Assembly (NCBI GenBank): GCA_002327525.1
Contig: DCWG01000110.1
Span: 1-38,009, forward strand
Source of the DNA: Gammaproteobacteria bacterium UBA2168
Lineage (GTDB): Bacteria > Pseudomonadota > Gammaproteobacteria > Pseudomonadales > Azotimanducaceae
Direction of reading: 5' to 3'
DNA length: 38,009 nt
The position numbers were made by a program, and so were the translations under genes. The notes under the pieces were generated by a model. The model was not told the origin of the DNA and did no database searches. It saw only the letters and a program-made list of their open reading frames with translations. Positions within the stretch are counted from its first letter, which is position 1, and each line of letters opens with the position of its first letter. Of this stretch, positions 26,165 to 34,614 are shown piece after piece.

Positions 26165-26642
26165 ATGAAAACCCGGCTAGCAGTATTACAGATATTCATG
26201 CTAGCGATCGTTGCACTGTTCGCATCGACCGCGTCGGTGGGAGCATTCGAGCCACAGAGCTCTGCCACGCCGGTACCGAAGTTTGATCGCTCACTACGGG
26301 TGTTGACGATCAGAATCCAGAACTACGCTGAGCCATACCGGCAGCCTATGTCCCTATTGCACGAACAGATCATCACTCTGAATCCGGATCTGATCGGGTT
26401 CCAGGAGGCCGGCTGGACACCCGGCGAACCAGATCAGGTAGCACAGTTGCTCGACGGAGGGAGGGTACTGGATGGACACGGATCATCATCGGCACATCGA
26501 CCATGTTCTCGTGGGCTCCCCGATGCACTTCAGCGGCCATGCCCGCATAGTGTCCAGTCGCGTGGTGCTGAATCAGCCGGTCGATGGTATCTGGCAGAGC
26601 GATCACTTCGGAGTGCTGGTGGAAATCGCCGCCGCGCCCTGA
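26165..26642 (+). pseudogene. Exported endonuclease/exonuclease/phosphatase-family remnant
   Basis: ATG 26165 opens a signal peptide (MKTRLAVLQIFMLAIVALFA) and the start of an EEP-family domain: LRVLTIRIQNYAEPYR, then LNPDLIGFQEAGWTPG, with the metal-binding Glu in FQEAG. After about 26450 the similarity moves to another frame and skips to the family's C-terminal end: IDHVLVGSPMHFSG, ARIVSSRVVLNQPVDG, and WQSDHFGVLVEI with the SDH active-site motif, ending TGA 26640-26642. The middle of the domain is lost, so the product is dead. It is another case of the internal-deletion decay seen elsewhere in the window. Confidence 0.75.
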
Positions 26643-26808
26643 TGAATCTCGCGCGAAACTGTAGCGAGGGGTCTTCAGATTTCTTGCACGGTGGACTCAC
26701 TCCAACAGGCTCGGTAATCTCAGGCGCTTTATCTCTGGCACACAAAACATCGGCATTGGCAGGCTTGCCCAACGATATGCGTGTGCGGCAGATGCAAATG
26801 GAGATGCT

Positions 26809-28011
26809 ATGACCGCACCGCTGGAAGGGATTCGTGTCCTGGAGGTGGCCAGCTGGCTGGCCGCCCCGAGTTGCGCCTCGCTGATGGCTGACATGGGTGC
26901 GGAAGTCATCAAGGTGGAGCCGCCCGGCGGCGACGGCTACCGCCGAATGTACGAGGCGCTGCTGGGTGACGAGTTCGTTCACCCCTGCTATCAGTTCGAC
27001 AATCGCGGCAAACGCGGCGTGTGTGTCGATCTGGAAGACCCGGAAGGCGCGGAACTGGTAAGAGCCCTGGCCGCAGAGGCCGATGTATTCATCACCAATC
27101 TGATCCCGAGGCGACTGGAACGCTACGGCCTCACCGCCGATGACGTGCACCAAGTGGCACCATCTGCCATCTACGCCGTGCTGTCCGGATTCGGCACGAC
27201 CGGCCCTGACAGCGAACGTCAGGCATTCGACCAGACCGCATTCTGGGCCCGTACCGGCGCAATGTCCGTGTTCGGCGATCGCGATGATGGGCCCTTGTTG
27301 TCACGAGGTGGTTACGGCGACCGCATCACGGCCCTTAATCTGATGACTGCAATTCTCGCCGCCATGCGCGTCCGGGATGCCACCGGAGAGGGGCAGTACG
27401 TGGAGGTGACTCTCCAGCGCACGGGCATCTGGGCGATGGCGAGCGACGTGAGCCTCGCGCTCTACGACCGCCTGCAGCCGGAGAAGACCAGCCGCCGCCT
27501 GCCAGCCAATCCCATCTGGAATTTCTATCGCACGGTGGACCGGCGCTGGATTGCTGTGGTGATGCCCATGGCCCTGCCCTACTGGCCGGCATTTTGCGAC
27601 ATGATGGATCGACCCGATTGGAAGAAGGACGAGCGCTTCCAGACCCTGCTTGGACTCATGGAACATGGTTTGGAGCTGATCCCCGAGATCGAGGCCATGT
27701 TTGCAACGGAAGATCTCGAGTCGTGGCGCAAGAAGCTCGACGCTTCCGGGCTCATCTGGGAGCCCGTGGCCGAATTGCCAGAAGTAATCGAGGATCCAGC
27801 CCTGCGTGAACGCGGTGCGTTCTCGATTCTGGTGCATGAGCGCGGCGGTGCTATGGAGGTAGTCTCAGCGCCCTTTTACATCCGCGATGCGGACATCGAA
27901 GTGCGCGGACCCGCTCCCGACGCAGGTGAACACACCCGGGAGGTATTCACCGAGGCAGGTATCGACCCCGATCGCGTGGAGAGCCTCCTACAACGTGGCG
28001 TGCTTACCTGA
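26809..28011 (+). CDS. Single-domain type III CoA-transferase (CaiB/BaiF family)
   Basis: The 400-residue product is a normal-length CaiB/BaiF protein: LEGIRVLEVASWLAAPSCAS, LMADMGAEVIKVEPPGGDGY, the FDNRGKRGVCVDL segment, SGFGTTGPDSERQAFDQTAF and a C-terminal tail of the APDAGEHT type. At the position of the catalytic Asp it has Glu199 (GEGQYVEVTLQ). Some annotated members share this, but an ordinary CoA-transferase forms its acyl anhydride on Asp, so activity is not assured. GGAGA precedes ATG 26809. The gene stands alone between the EEP remnant and acoX. The acid substrate is unknown. Confidence 0.85.
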   Translation: MTAPLEGIRVLEVASWLAAPSCASLMADMGAEVIKVEPPGGDGYRRMYEALLGDEFVHPCYQFDNRGKRGVCVDLEDPEGAELVRALAAEADVFITNLIPRRLERYGLTADDVHQVAPSAIYAVLSGFGTTGPDSERQAFDQTAFWARTGAMSVFGDRDDGPLLSRGGYGDRITALNLMTAILAAMRVRDATGEGQYVEVTLQRTGIWAMASDVSLALYDRLQPEKTSRRLPANPIWNFYRTVDRRWIAVVMPMALPYWPAFCDMMDRPDWKKDERFQTLLGLMEHGLELIPEIEAMFATEDLESWRKKLDASGLIWEPVAELPEVIEDPALRERGAFSILVHERGGAMEVVSAPFYIRDADIEVRGPAPDAGEHTREVFTEAGIDPDRVESLLQRGVLT

Positions 28012-28031
28012 CGCGTTAGCTCGTCCGGCCA

Positions 28032-29054
28032 CTATCTGACTGGCTCCACGGCGCTTTCCCGGCGGAAGAATCCGCTTGCCCGGGCGGCGTCCAAACAGTG
28101 CGCGATATCCACCACTCGGGGTCCAGTACGCAATACCGAAAGCCGTGCGATATGATCCTTTGGCAACACGATCTCGCGTTCACCATCGAGCGCCAGGAGT
28201 GCAGGGCCAGAGACCTGCACAACACAACCCAGTGGTATGCGTTCGAATCGTTCCAGGGTAACGGCCTCGATCAGTCCCGGTGCAATGGCTGCTTCGACCT
28301 CGATGGTGCTGTGCTCCTCTCGCCCGGTCTTACCAACCACCAGGTGCAGCCCGCAATCCTCCTCCTGGCTCACCGGCATCACCATACCGCCGAGGGCCGA
28401 CATACCCACGCTGTCGGATTGGGCCCGCGCGAGCAGAATCTCTCGAACGGAGTCTGTCTCCCAGATCGCACGACTGCCTATGAACCCAGGCCCCATCACG
28501 ACGGCATCGATGAGCGCAAGTTCACGCTTGTCGTTCTGGAGTTCTATCTCGACCATTTTGCAGCGCGGCGCCACTTCCGCGGGATCAGCCGCGCGCGCAG
28601 CCAGCGCTCCCGCCGCTATCCCAGCCACCGTCCCCTCGACCATCACCGGAAACACATTGTTGGTTCCGGTCGAGATCGGTACCAGCGGAACGTCGAGGGC
28701 CCCCTTGGCCACCATACGATTGGTGCCGTCTCCACCCAGACTAACGATGACGCGGGCACCCGCTGCCTGCATCGATGCCGCGGCAATGGCCGTGTCAAGC
28801 GCTTTGCCGTTGAAGATCCCGCCGACCCGGATGACCTCCATGTGCGAGTCGATTTCTTCCACCGCCCGCTCCACCAGGCGCTGCCCATCGGGCATATAGA
28901 GCACGCGATCGACTCCGGTCGCAGCCATGCCCAATAGAACGCGGCGCACGATGTTGATTTTTTCATCGTTTCCGAATACCGAGGCGTGCGCCACCAGTCG
29001 ACGTATGTCTCTACCGGAAGCCGGGTTGGCAATGATGCCTGCGACGATCGTCAC
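28032..29054 (-). CDS. acoX: ATP-NAD kinase-like protein AcoX
   Basis: The 340-residue product has the NAD-kinase fold signature: GIIANPASGRDIRRLVAHAS at the start, VIVSLGGDGTNRMVAKG (GGDGT) in the middle and VPISTGTNNVFPVM. This long form is the one found beside acetoin dehydrogenase genes and called AcoX, whose role is still undefined. It is divergent from the acoA-like gene, which supports the name. It starts with GTG 29054 and has no strong ribosome site, so expression may be low. Its catalytic GGDGT core is intact, and it could also be a stand-alone lipid or nucleotide kinase relative. Confidence 0.82.
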   Translation of the reverse strand: MTIVAGIIANPASGRDIRRLVAHASVFGNDEKINIVRRVLLGMAATGVDRVLYMPDGQRLVERAVEEIDSHMEVIRVGGIFNGKALDTAIAAASMQAAGARVIVSLGGDGTNRMVAKGALDVPLVPISTGTNNVFPVMVEGTVAGIAAGALAARAADPAEVAPRCKMVEIELQNDKRELALIDAVVMGPGFIGSRAIWETDSVREILLARAQSDSVGMSALGGMVMPVSQEEDCGLHLVVGKTGREEHSTIEVEAAIAPGLIEAVTLERFERIPLGCVVQVSGPALLALDGEREIVLPKDHIARLSVLRTGPRVVDIAHCLDAARASGFFRRESAVEPVR

Positions 29055-29135
29055 CGGCTGTTCTGATCCGGCTCGTGTGGATTTCCGAAAGGGGTTATGG
29101 CACCGCAGTCAGGCATCGTGCGAGTATAACAGCCG
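29055..29135. repeat. Inverted repeat in the acoX-acoA divergent region
   Basis: CGGCTGTT (29055-29062) and AACAGCCG (29128-29135) are perfect 8-bp arms 65 nt apart, one at each end of the divergent intergenic region. The first lies right against the acoX start. They may be operator half-sites or chance. Confidence 0.35.
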
Positions 29136-29160
29136 TGTGGAAATGACGGCGGGAAGCAAG

Positions 29161-30120
29161 ATGGCCTTGAACGAAGAGCAGCTGATAGCAATGTACCGCG
29201 CTCTGGCCGGCAGCCGGTCTGCCGAACACGAAATCACGGAGTTGAACAAGCAGGGCGTCTTGAGCGGCCACCACTCGGGCCTCGGTCACGAGGCCATTGG
29301 CGTGGGAGTGGGCTTCGCCGTTCGGCCCGATGATTGCGTACAGATGAGCCACCGTTCCGGAATGATGCTGGCTCACGCGCGTGGCGGTTACAGTCTGTCG
29401 GACGCCGTACTGAGCCAGTTTGGTCAGGCCCCCAGCCATTACGCACAAACCGAGGGCGGACCACGCACGTGTTCCATCGTCGGGCTGGTCGGCACCTGGG
29501 TGCCGATGTCCGTCGGCATCGCGATGGCAGATCGTTTTCGTGGCAAAGACACTGTCACCGTGACCTTCTTCGGTGACGGGGCGGCAAACGAGGGCGCCGT
29601 CCACGAGGCGATGAACCTTGCCGGTACCCGACGTCTGCCGATCGTGTTCGTCATCGAAAACAATGGCTTTGCCGTGAGTATGCCGACCAGCGAGGCTACC
29701 GCCGCGGAAGACTTTGCCAGCCGCGCGGCTGGCTACGGTATGCCGGGGGTTACGGTAGACGGCCACGACGCACTGGCAGTGTACGAGGTCGCAACGCAAG
29801 CGCTGGCGCGCGCGCGCGCCGGTCGGGGTCCGACCCTGGTCGAGGCGGTCATCACGCGCTGGGAGCCGCATGCCCAGGGCATAGCCGATCTGCGTTCGGC
29901 TGAAGAAATGGCCGAGGCTCGAATACGCGACGGCGCACAAATTCTGCGTGCTGCATTGATCGAACGCGGGCTTCTCGACGAGGCGGCCGCGGCCGCCATC
30001 CAGGCACAGATCGACGAAGAGATCAGGGCTGCGTGCGAACAAGGCCAGAGCACCAAACACGCAAGCGCCGAACCCGCGCCGATGACGCCAGAAGCAGCGG
30101 CAGCACTCACCTACGCCTAG
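29161..30120 (+). CDS. acoA: Thiamine-diphosphate E1 component, alpha subunit (acetoin dehydrogenase type)
   Basis: The 319-residue product has the E1-alpha layout: MYRALAGSRSAEHEITEL, GHHSGLGHEAIGVGVG, MSHRSGMMLAHARG, and the ThDP motif VTFFGDGAANEGAVHEAMNL (GDG to N), followed by PIVFVIENNGFAVS. The E1 enzyme decarboxylates or cleaves acetoin or a 2-oxoacid and passes the acyl group to a lipoyl E2. ATG 29161 is preferred, with GGGAAG upstream; an ATG at 29143 is in frame. It is followed by the beta subunit 28 nt downstream and faces acoX, which favours acetoin over pyruvate or branched-chain acids. No E2 or E3 gene is in the window. Confidence 0.85.
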   Translation: MALNEEQLIAMYRALAGSRSAEHEITELNKQGVLSGHHSGLGHEAIGVGVGFAVRPDDCVQMSHRSGMMLAHARGGYSLSDAVLSQFGQAPSHYAQTEGGPRTCSIVGLVGTWVPMSVGIAMADRFRGKDTVTVTFFGDGAANEGAVHEAMNLAGTRRLPIVFVIENNGFAVSMPTSEATAAEDFASRAAGYGMPGVTVDGHDALAVYEVATQALARARAGRGPTLVEAVITRWEPHAQGIADLRSAEEMAEARIRDGAQILRAALIERGLLDEAAAAAIQAQIDEEIRAACEQGQSTKHASAEPAPMTPEAAAALTYA

Positions 30121-30148
30121 ACGTCAGCCCAGCGACAGGAGCACAGCA

Positions 30149-31141
30149 ATGACAGAGACTCTGTACATCCAGGCCATCAACCAGGCGTTACACGAAGAAA
30201 TGGAGCGCGATGCAGAGGTGATCGTGATCGGTCTGGACGTCGCCCGACAGGGCGGCCTGTTTGGCGCCACGAGAAAGCTCTACGACCGTTTTGGCGCCGA
30301 TCGAGTGATTGACACACCGATCTCCGAGGCTGGATTCACCGGTGCCGCAATCGGCATGGCAATGGAAGGCATGCGCCCGGTGGTCGAGATACAGTTCGCA
30401 GACTTCGTAACAGTGGCCTTCGACCAGCTATCCACCGTTGCGGCCAAAATGCACTTCATGACGCGGGGTGCAACGCATGTCCCGCTGGTGGTGCGCATGC
30501 CGTACGGCGTCAACGTCAGCGGCGAGGGTTACATGACCGGCGCCGGTCCCCACCATTCACAGAGCCCGGAGAACTGGTTCTGTCACGTCGCGGGCCTCAA
30601 AGTCGTGATGCCTTCATCACCGGCAGATGCCCTGGGGCTCCTGAAGTCGGCGATTCGTGACGAGAATCCGGTGATGTTCTTCGAGCAGAAAGGCCTCTAC
30701 TACACCTCCCGCGCCGAGATACCCGATGGCGAACACCTGGTGCCTCTCGGACGAGCGCAAGTGAAACGCACAGGCAGCGACGTTACCGTCATCGCAACCG
30801 GCGCAATGGTAATGCAGGCCATCGCCGTGGCCGAGAAACTGGACGCCGACGGTATCTCGCTGGAGATCGTCGACCCCCGGACCCTCGTTCCGCTGGATCG
30901 GGAGACCATTCTGACCTCGGTCGCCAAAACGGGCCGCGCGGTGATCACGCACGAAGCGCCCGCAACGGCGGGCTTCGGCGCCGAGATCTCTGCAGTCATC
31001 GCGGAACACGGGTTTGCTGACCTGAAAGCCCCGATCAGGCGTGTATGCGCACTCGACATGCCGGTGCCTCCCGGATCGATGGTCCGCGCCACCATGCCCA
31101 CCCAGGGCCGTATAGAGGCCGCGGTGCGCGAACTGTTGTAA
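30149..31141 (+). CDS. acoB: Thiamine-diphosphate E1 component, beta subunit (acetoin dehydrogenase type)
   Basis: The 330-residue product is the E1-beta partner: YIQAINQALHEEMERDAEVI, DTPISEAGFTGAAIGMAMEG with the ThDP-activating Glu, VEIQFADFVTVAFDQL, GPHHSQSPENWFCHVAGLKV, and a C-terminal transketolase-like domain (GSDVTVIATGAMVMQA; ITHEAPATAGFGAEI). AGGAG precedes the ATG. It forms an alpha2-beta2 tetramer with the upstream subunit. The operon continues with an SDR rather than the usual E2 and E3 genes, so those partners must come from another locus. Confidence 0.88.
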   Translation: MTETLYIQAINQALHEEMERDAEVIVIGLDVARQGGLFGATRKLYDRFGADRVIDTPISEAGFTGAAIGMAMEGMRPVVEIQFADFVTVAFDQLSTVAAKMHFMTRGATHVPLVVRMPYGVNVSGEGYMTGAGPHHSQSPENWFCHVAGLKVVMPSSPADALGLLKSAIRDENPVMFFEQKGLYYTSRAEIPDGEHLVPLGRAQVKRTGSDVTVIATGAMVMQAIAVAEKLDADGISLEIVDPRTLVPLDRETILTSVAKTGRAVITHEAPATAGFGAEISAVIAEHGFADLKAPIRRVCALDMPVPPGSMVRATMPTQGRIEAAVRELL

Positions 31142-31178
31142 CGCCAGAGCCGGAAACAACCAAAATGGAGGATCAGTC

Positions 31179-31973
31179 GTGGTGAGCACGGATCGGAAAT
31201 CGATATTCATTACAGGTGCTGCATCGGGCATGGGGCGGGCAACGGCAAAACTATTCGCCGAGAAGGGTTGGTATGTCGGCGGTTTCGACGTCAACGAGGC
31301 AGGACTTGAAAGCCTTGCCGACGAACTCGGCAACCGCGGCTACGCGGATCTGCTCGACGTAACGGATCGATTGGCGTTTCGCAGTGCCTTTGCCAGCCAT
31401 GGAGAAAGAACCAATGGCACCCTGGACGTGCTCTTCAACAACGCCGGGATCGCTGAAGGAGGCATGTTCTCCGACATGGAATTCGATGCAATCGAGCGAG
31501 TCGTCAATGTCAATTTCATGGGCGTGATCAATGGGATCTATGAAGGTTTACCACTGCTCAAAGCCACGCCAAACGCCTTGAGTTTCACGACGTCCTCTTC
31601 ATCGGGCATCTTTGGTATACCGGGTGTCGCCATCTATTCCGCGACCAAACACGCGGTGAAAGGTCTCACGGAAGCATTGTCGGTGGAATTCGCCGCGTTT
31701 GACGTGCGCGCGGCTGACGTACTTCCGGGCGTGATAGACACTCCCATTTTGCCCGACGAGCTCAAGGCACTCTCGCCAAAGCAAGGCATGTGGCGGCTGA
31801 TGCCGGCCACTGCCGTTGCCGAAACGGTCTGGAAGGCTTACCACGACACGCGGCTGCACTGGTATGTACCGGAAGAGCTCGCCGATCAGGAAAAACACGT
31901 CGTCGTCGACCCCGAAGCAATCAGGGATACCTATCTGCGGGGAAACATGATTCCAGACACGAGTGCGCACTGA
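31179..31973 (+). CDS. Short-chain dehydrogenase/reductase
   Basis: The 264-residue product is a classical SDR: IFITGAASGMGRATAKLFAE (NAD(P) motif), the adenine-site DVNEAG segment, NNAGIAEGGMF, catalytic Ser in TTSSSSG, and YSATKHAVKGLTEAL with the Tyr/Lys pair. A GGAGG precedes tandem GTG codons at 31179 and 31182, either of which may start translation. It lies 37 nt after the E1-beta gene and is probably in the same operon; an acetoin/diacetyl or related carbonyl reductase role would fit but is inference. No decay is seen. Confidence 0.85.
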   Translation: MVSTDRKSIFITGAASGMGRATAKLFAEKGWYVGGFDVNEAGLESLADELGNRGYADLLDVTDRLAFRSAFASHGERTNGTLDVLFNNAGIAEGGMFSDMEFDAIERVVNVNFMGVINGIYEGLPLLKATPNALSFTTSSSSGIFGIPGVAIYSATKHAVKGLTEALSVEFAAFDVRAADVLPGVIDTPILPDELKALSPKQGMWRLMPATAVAETVWKAYHDTRLHWYVPEELADQEKHVVVDPEAIRDTYLRGNMIPDTSAH

Positions 31974-32035
31974 CCAGCACGTTAGTCGAACAGTCTCCGC
32001 CTCATGCCGGCCACCTGTTCCCGCACCGCGGCGGC

Positions 32036-32707
32036 CTACCTCGGAAAGCCGTACCGATTTCTGTCCAGCTGAACGCCAAAGCTGTTCAATGCCATGGAGA
32101 CCAGATTGTACTCACCCACCGTGAACACCAGGTCCATCATCTGCTGCGTGCTGTACCGCGAGCGCAGCACTTCCCAGGTTTCATCTTTGATGAAACTGTC
32201 CCCGTGCAGTTCGTCGGTCGCACGGATCAGCGCGCGGTCGAATTCTGACCAGCCCGGCCCATCGGCTCCCTCGGTGACCCGTAACACCTCGGCCTCACTC
32301 AACCCGGCATTCAATCCCATTATCGAATGGTGAGACCACTCATAGGCCGCCTGGCACAACCACCCGATCCGCAGAATGACCAGTTCTCGATCTCTGGGAG
32401 GCAGGGTACTGGCCTGCAGAATGTAAGCGCCAAAGCTCGACCATGCCTCTGATAGTTCCGGATGATTGGCCATCGTCGCCCTGATGTTCAACACATCCTC
32501 CGCCTGTATCTCTCGCCCCTCCTTTCGTGACATTTGCACGTAGCGCGAAACGTCGGGCGCTATCCGGGGTTCTTCGAGACGCACACCACCGGGTTCCGCC
32601 AGCACGCTACTCATCGACATCCACCAGGCGAACACGCCACCGCCACAAATGACCAGCGCCCGCATTACCCGGGGCACGACAGGGTGCACTGATAAGTTAC
32701 TGATCAC
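32036..32707 (-). CDS. Carboxymuconolactone decarboxylase-family protein with N-terminal membrane/signal segment
   Basis: The protein (223 residues from GTG 32707, with AAGGAGA upstream) has a hydrophobic stretch near the start (VMRALVICGGGVFAWWMSMS) that could be a signal peptide or anchor. A CMD/AhpD-like helical domain follows: LPPRDRELVILRIGWLCQAA, then YEWSHHSIMGLNAGLSEAEV, with the EWxHH motif of the larger CMD subfamily, and MMDLVFTVGEYNLVSMALNS near the end. CMD proteins include decarboxylases and peroxidase-like enzymes; the CxxC of AhpD is absent. It is the last gene of a four-gene minus-strand operon whose other members are membrane proteins. Function unknown. Confidence 0.78.
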   Translation of the reverse strand: MISNLSVHPVVPRVMRALVICGGGVFAWWMSMSSVLAEPGGVRLEEPRIAPDVSRYVQMSRKEGREIQAEDVLNIRATMANHPELSEAWSSFGAYILQASTLPPRDRELVILRIGWLCQAAYEWSHHSIMGLNAGLSEAEVLRVTEGADGPGWSEFDRALIRATDELHGDSFIKDETWEVLRSRYSTQQMMDLVFTVGEYNLVSMALNSFGVQLDRNRYGFPR

Positions 32708-32732
32708 GACTCGACTCTCCTTCTCAGTTGGT

Positions 32733-33254
32733 TCAGTAAGACTCCCTCGAGACCGGCGGTTCGTCGCCGCGCCAATCCAGTCGGAAATACCAGCTTCCCA
32801 GGTCGGATCCTGGCGCTGGGGGATATTTCGACGCATTCACTGTGTCAAGATGAGCGACTGCCGCAGAGTCCTCGATACGTGTGAGTCGCACCGGGTAACG
32901 CTTACCAGCGATGCGCACCAACGCGGCTCCCTCCCTCGCTGCCAGGTGGTGCCAGGATTTACCGGGCGGAAAGCCGGTCGTGACCGGAATATAGGCAAGC
33001 TGCCCGCTGACTAGAATCCACGTGGTACGCGACCTGTCGCCGTCGGCTACCAGCTGCATCTCGATGGTTTCTACCTGATGAGCGAAGCTCCAATCGCCCA
33101 CCGGATCGGTGATGAGTTCGCCCGATTGCAGGGCACCGCCCGGAATCATTGCAACGGGGCCGTCCGAGTACGGTGCGGCAAGCAGCACGGCACCGATCGC
33201 CAGGACGGCGACGAGCACCGTGATTCCGATCCATTTGAGCACTCTCATCGCCAT
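32733..33254 (-). CDS. Membrane-anchored protein of unknown function (paralogue 2)
   Basis: The 173-residue protein has a start of about 25 hydrophobic residues (LKWIGITVLVAVLAIGAVLL), then GPVAMIPGGALQSGELI, DWSFAHQVETIEMQL, and ILVSGQLAYIPVTTGFPPGK. The same order of motifs occurs in the gene at 33459-33998 (GPSVLFPGGKLVSGEL, DWSFTDDVFTIELQT, VMESQGKVYVPSGYM), so the two are paralogues. The body after the anchor is likely outside the membrane and beta-rich. I recognise no named family. Start choice between ATG 33254 and ATG 33248 is open. Confidence 0.75.
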   Translation of the reverse strand: MAMRVLKWIGITVLVAVLAIGAVLLAAPYSDGPVAMIPGGALQSGELITDPVGDWSFAHQVETIEMQLVADGDRSRTTWILVSGQLAYIPVTTGFPPGKSWHHLAAREGAALVRIAGKRYPVRLTRIEDSAAVAHLDTVNASKYPPAPGSDLGSWYFRLDWRGDEPPVSRESY

Positions 33255-33321
33255 ACCATACTCATGATGGAATCATAGAATCGTGGCCCGAGCCCTGGGT
33301 CATAGAGGTTCCAGCTATTCC

Positions 33322-33456
33322 TTACCGCGCGCTCGTCGACAGAAACAACAGCATCGATCCTTCGATCAGCTCTGCGAAAGGTGCAACGAACATCAATCCC
33401 AGCACCCAGACAAGAGTGACGCCGCCGCAGAGTTTCGCATACGTTCGATTGTTCAT
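33322..33456 (-). CDS. Small membrane protein, 44 residues
   Basis: An ATG at 33456-33454, two bases after the stop of the upstream gene and with GGAG about 9 nt before it, opens a 44-codon frame to TAA at 33322. The product is strongly hydrophobic: LCGGVTLVWVLGLMFVAPFA followed by ELIEGSMLLFLSTSAR, enough for one membrane span. It sits between the two paralogous membrane proteins. The tight spacing, ribosome site and hydrophobic make-up support a real gene, but there is no homology I can name. Confidence 0.55.
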   Translation of the reverse strand: MNNRTYAKLCGGVTLVWVLGLMFVAPFAELIEGSMLLFLSTSAR

Positions 33457-33458
33457 TG

Positions 33459-33998
33459 TCAGCTACTCCGAGGTGCCATTTCGAAAACCCAGGTATCGCC
33501 GTCGGCGACGCTCTTCGCGATCTGAGCCACTGCTTCGGGAGTTTCGCCCCCAGCGTATTTCTGTGCCAGTTTCTTCGCCACACCCTGGACAACGGATGGA
33601 TCCATCACTCGAACGAGCACGCGCTCGTAGCGCACGCCGTTGATGCGTGCCACGGCGAGGTTGCCGCCCTCCTCCACCTCGAAAGCCCAGTCCTTCCACA
33701 GCTTGCCGAGAAACGATCGCATGTACCCCGACGGCACATACACCTTGCCCTGGCTTTCCATCACGAAAATGCGCCGCGAACTCATCGGGTCATTGGTCTG
33801 TAACTCGATGGTGAACACATCGTCGGTGAACGACCAGTCTGGTTCGGTTCCGCGATACAGCTCTCCCGATACCAGCTTGCCACCGGGAAACAGTACCGAT
33901 GGGCCATCCGCGCCCTGGTTCTTAAGCTTCAATGTGATCAGTGTCGCCGCGAGCAGCAGCACCAGCAATCCGACGATCTGCGAGATGATCTTGATCAT
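33459..33998 (-). CDS. Membrane-anchored protein of unknown function (paralogue 1)
   Basis: The 179-residue protein starts MIKIISQIVGLLVLLLAATL, a single N-terminal membrane anchor, preceded by a strong GGGAGGGAGA. The rest carries GPSVLFPGGKLVSGELYRG, EPDWSFTDDVFTIELQTND, and VYVPSGYMRSFLGKLWKDWA, shared in outline with the paralogue at 32733-33254. It is the first gene of the four-gene operon. The anchor and soluble body suggest a periplasmic role. No family name is recognised; flavin-binding split-barrel proteins have comparable size but no defining motif is seen. Confidence 0.78.
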   Translation of the reverse strand: MIKIISQIVGLLVLLLAATLITLKLKNQGADGPSVLFPGGKLVSGELYRGTEPDWSFTDDVFTIELQTNDPMSSRRIFVMESQGKVYVPSGYMRSFLGKLWKDWAFEVEEGGNLAVARINGVRYERVLVRVMDPSVVQGVAKKLAQKYAGGETPEAVAQIAKSVADGDTWVFEMAPRSS

Positions 33999-34040
33999 GC
34001 GTCTCCCTCCCTGATCCGATATAGATGGTAACGCCAAATT

Positions 34041-34272
34041 TCACAGGTGTCGTGCCCGAACCTTCTCGAGTGCCTCATTCGTGCGCATGGGTAAGCGCCG
34101 ATCCCGCGTCGCATTCTGGATAATGAGGTCGGCATCCGTGGCATCTACGCGATCGAGCGAACCCCGCGACAACCCGAGTACTTGAGCGCGCGTGGGGTGT
34201 GCCGAGACCGGACGGGGGTCGCCACCCCTATCCCAACTTACAGACAAACGTCCCAAGGCTGTGTAGAACTGA
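34041..34272. other. Short stretch with no recognised gene
   Basis: About 230 nt between the membrane operon and the truncated PPOX gene. A minus-strand frame is open across it and into the PPOX region, but it has no motif or ribosome site I can support. It may be further decayed sequence. Confidence 0.4.
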
Positions 34273-34548
34273 TCAGTACATTCTGGTACGAACGTCGTCT
34301 CGAATACCCTCCTTGAGTATTTCCGAGGTCGCATCATCGAGGTCGAGGTGGCCGGACATCATCTCCGCGAGCGTGGGAATACCCTCAATGGCTACATAGT
34401 CGTCTTGCCAGAGCTTCGAGCGCCGAAAGGCCTTGGAACAGTGCCCAAACGCTTCTTCCACCGAAATCAGCACACCAAGTTCGGGAAGCTTGCCGTGCAC
34501 CGCGCACAGAGCCAGTAGTTCCACATCGGTGGTGATCTCATGTGTCAT
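34273..34548 (-). pseudogene. Truncated PPOX-type (pyridoxamine-phosphate-oxidase-like) FMN protein, C-terminal half
   Basis: The open frame reads ITTDVELLALCAVHGKLPEL and then ISVEEAFGHCSKAFRRSKLW, the C-terminal half of a PPOX-class FMN protein, where EEAFxHCxKAxxRSxLW is characteristic. A full member is about 200 residues; here only about 92 remain (from ATG 34548). The flavin-binding N-terminal half has no counterpart upstream before the next gene. The few codons before the ATG (KRGTL) may still belong to the old frame. It is most likely a 5'-deleted remnant. Confidence 0.65.
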
Positions 34549-34614
34549 GAGTGTTCCCCGTTTCTCCCACATCAGGAGTATTGGGCGTTCCTGCGCAAGA
34601 CTGACGAGTGCACC

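Noticed and set aside
33245..33592. A 115-residue minus-strand frame across the gap between the two membrane paralogues
   Set aside because: It overlaps the end of one paralogue in another frame, is rich in Arg and Trp without motif, and the 44-residue frame with its own ribosome site explains the gap better.
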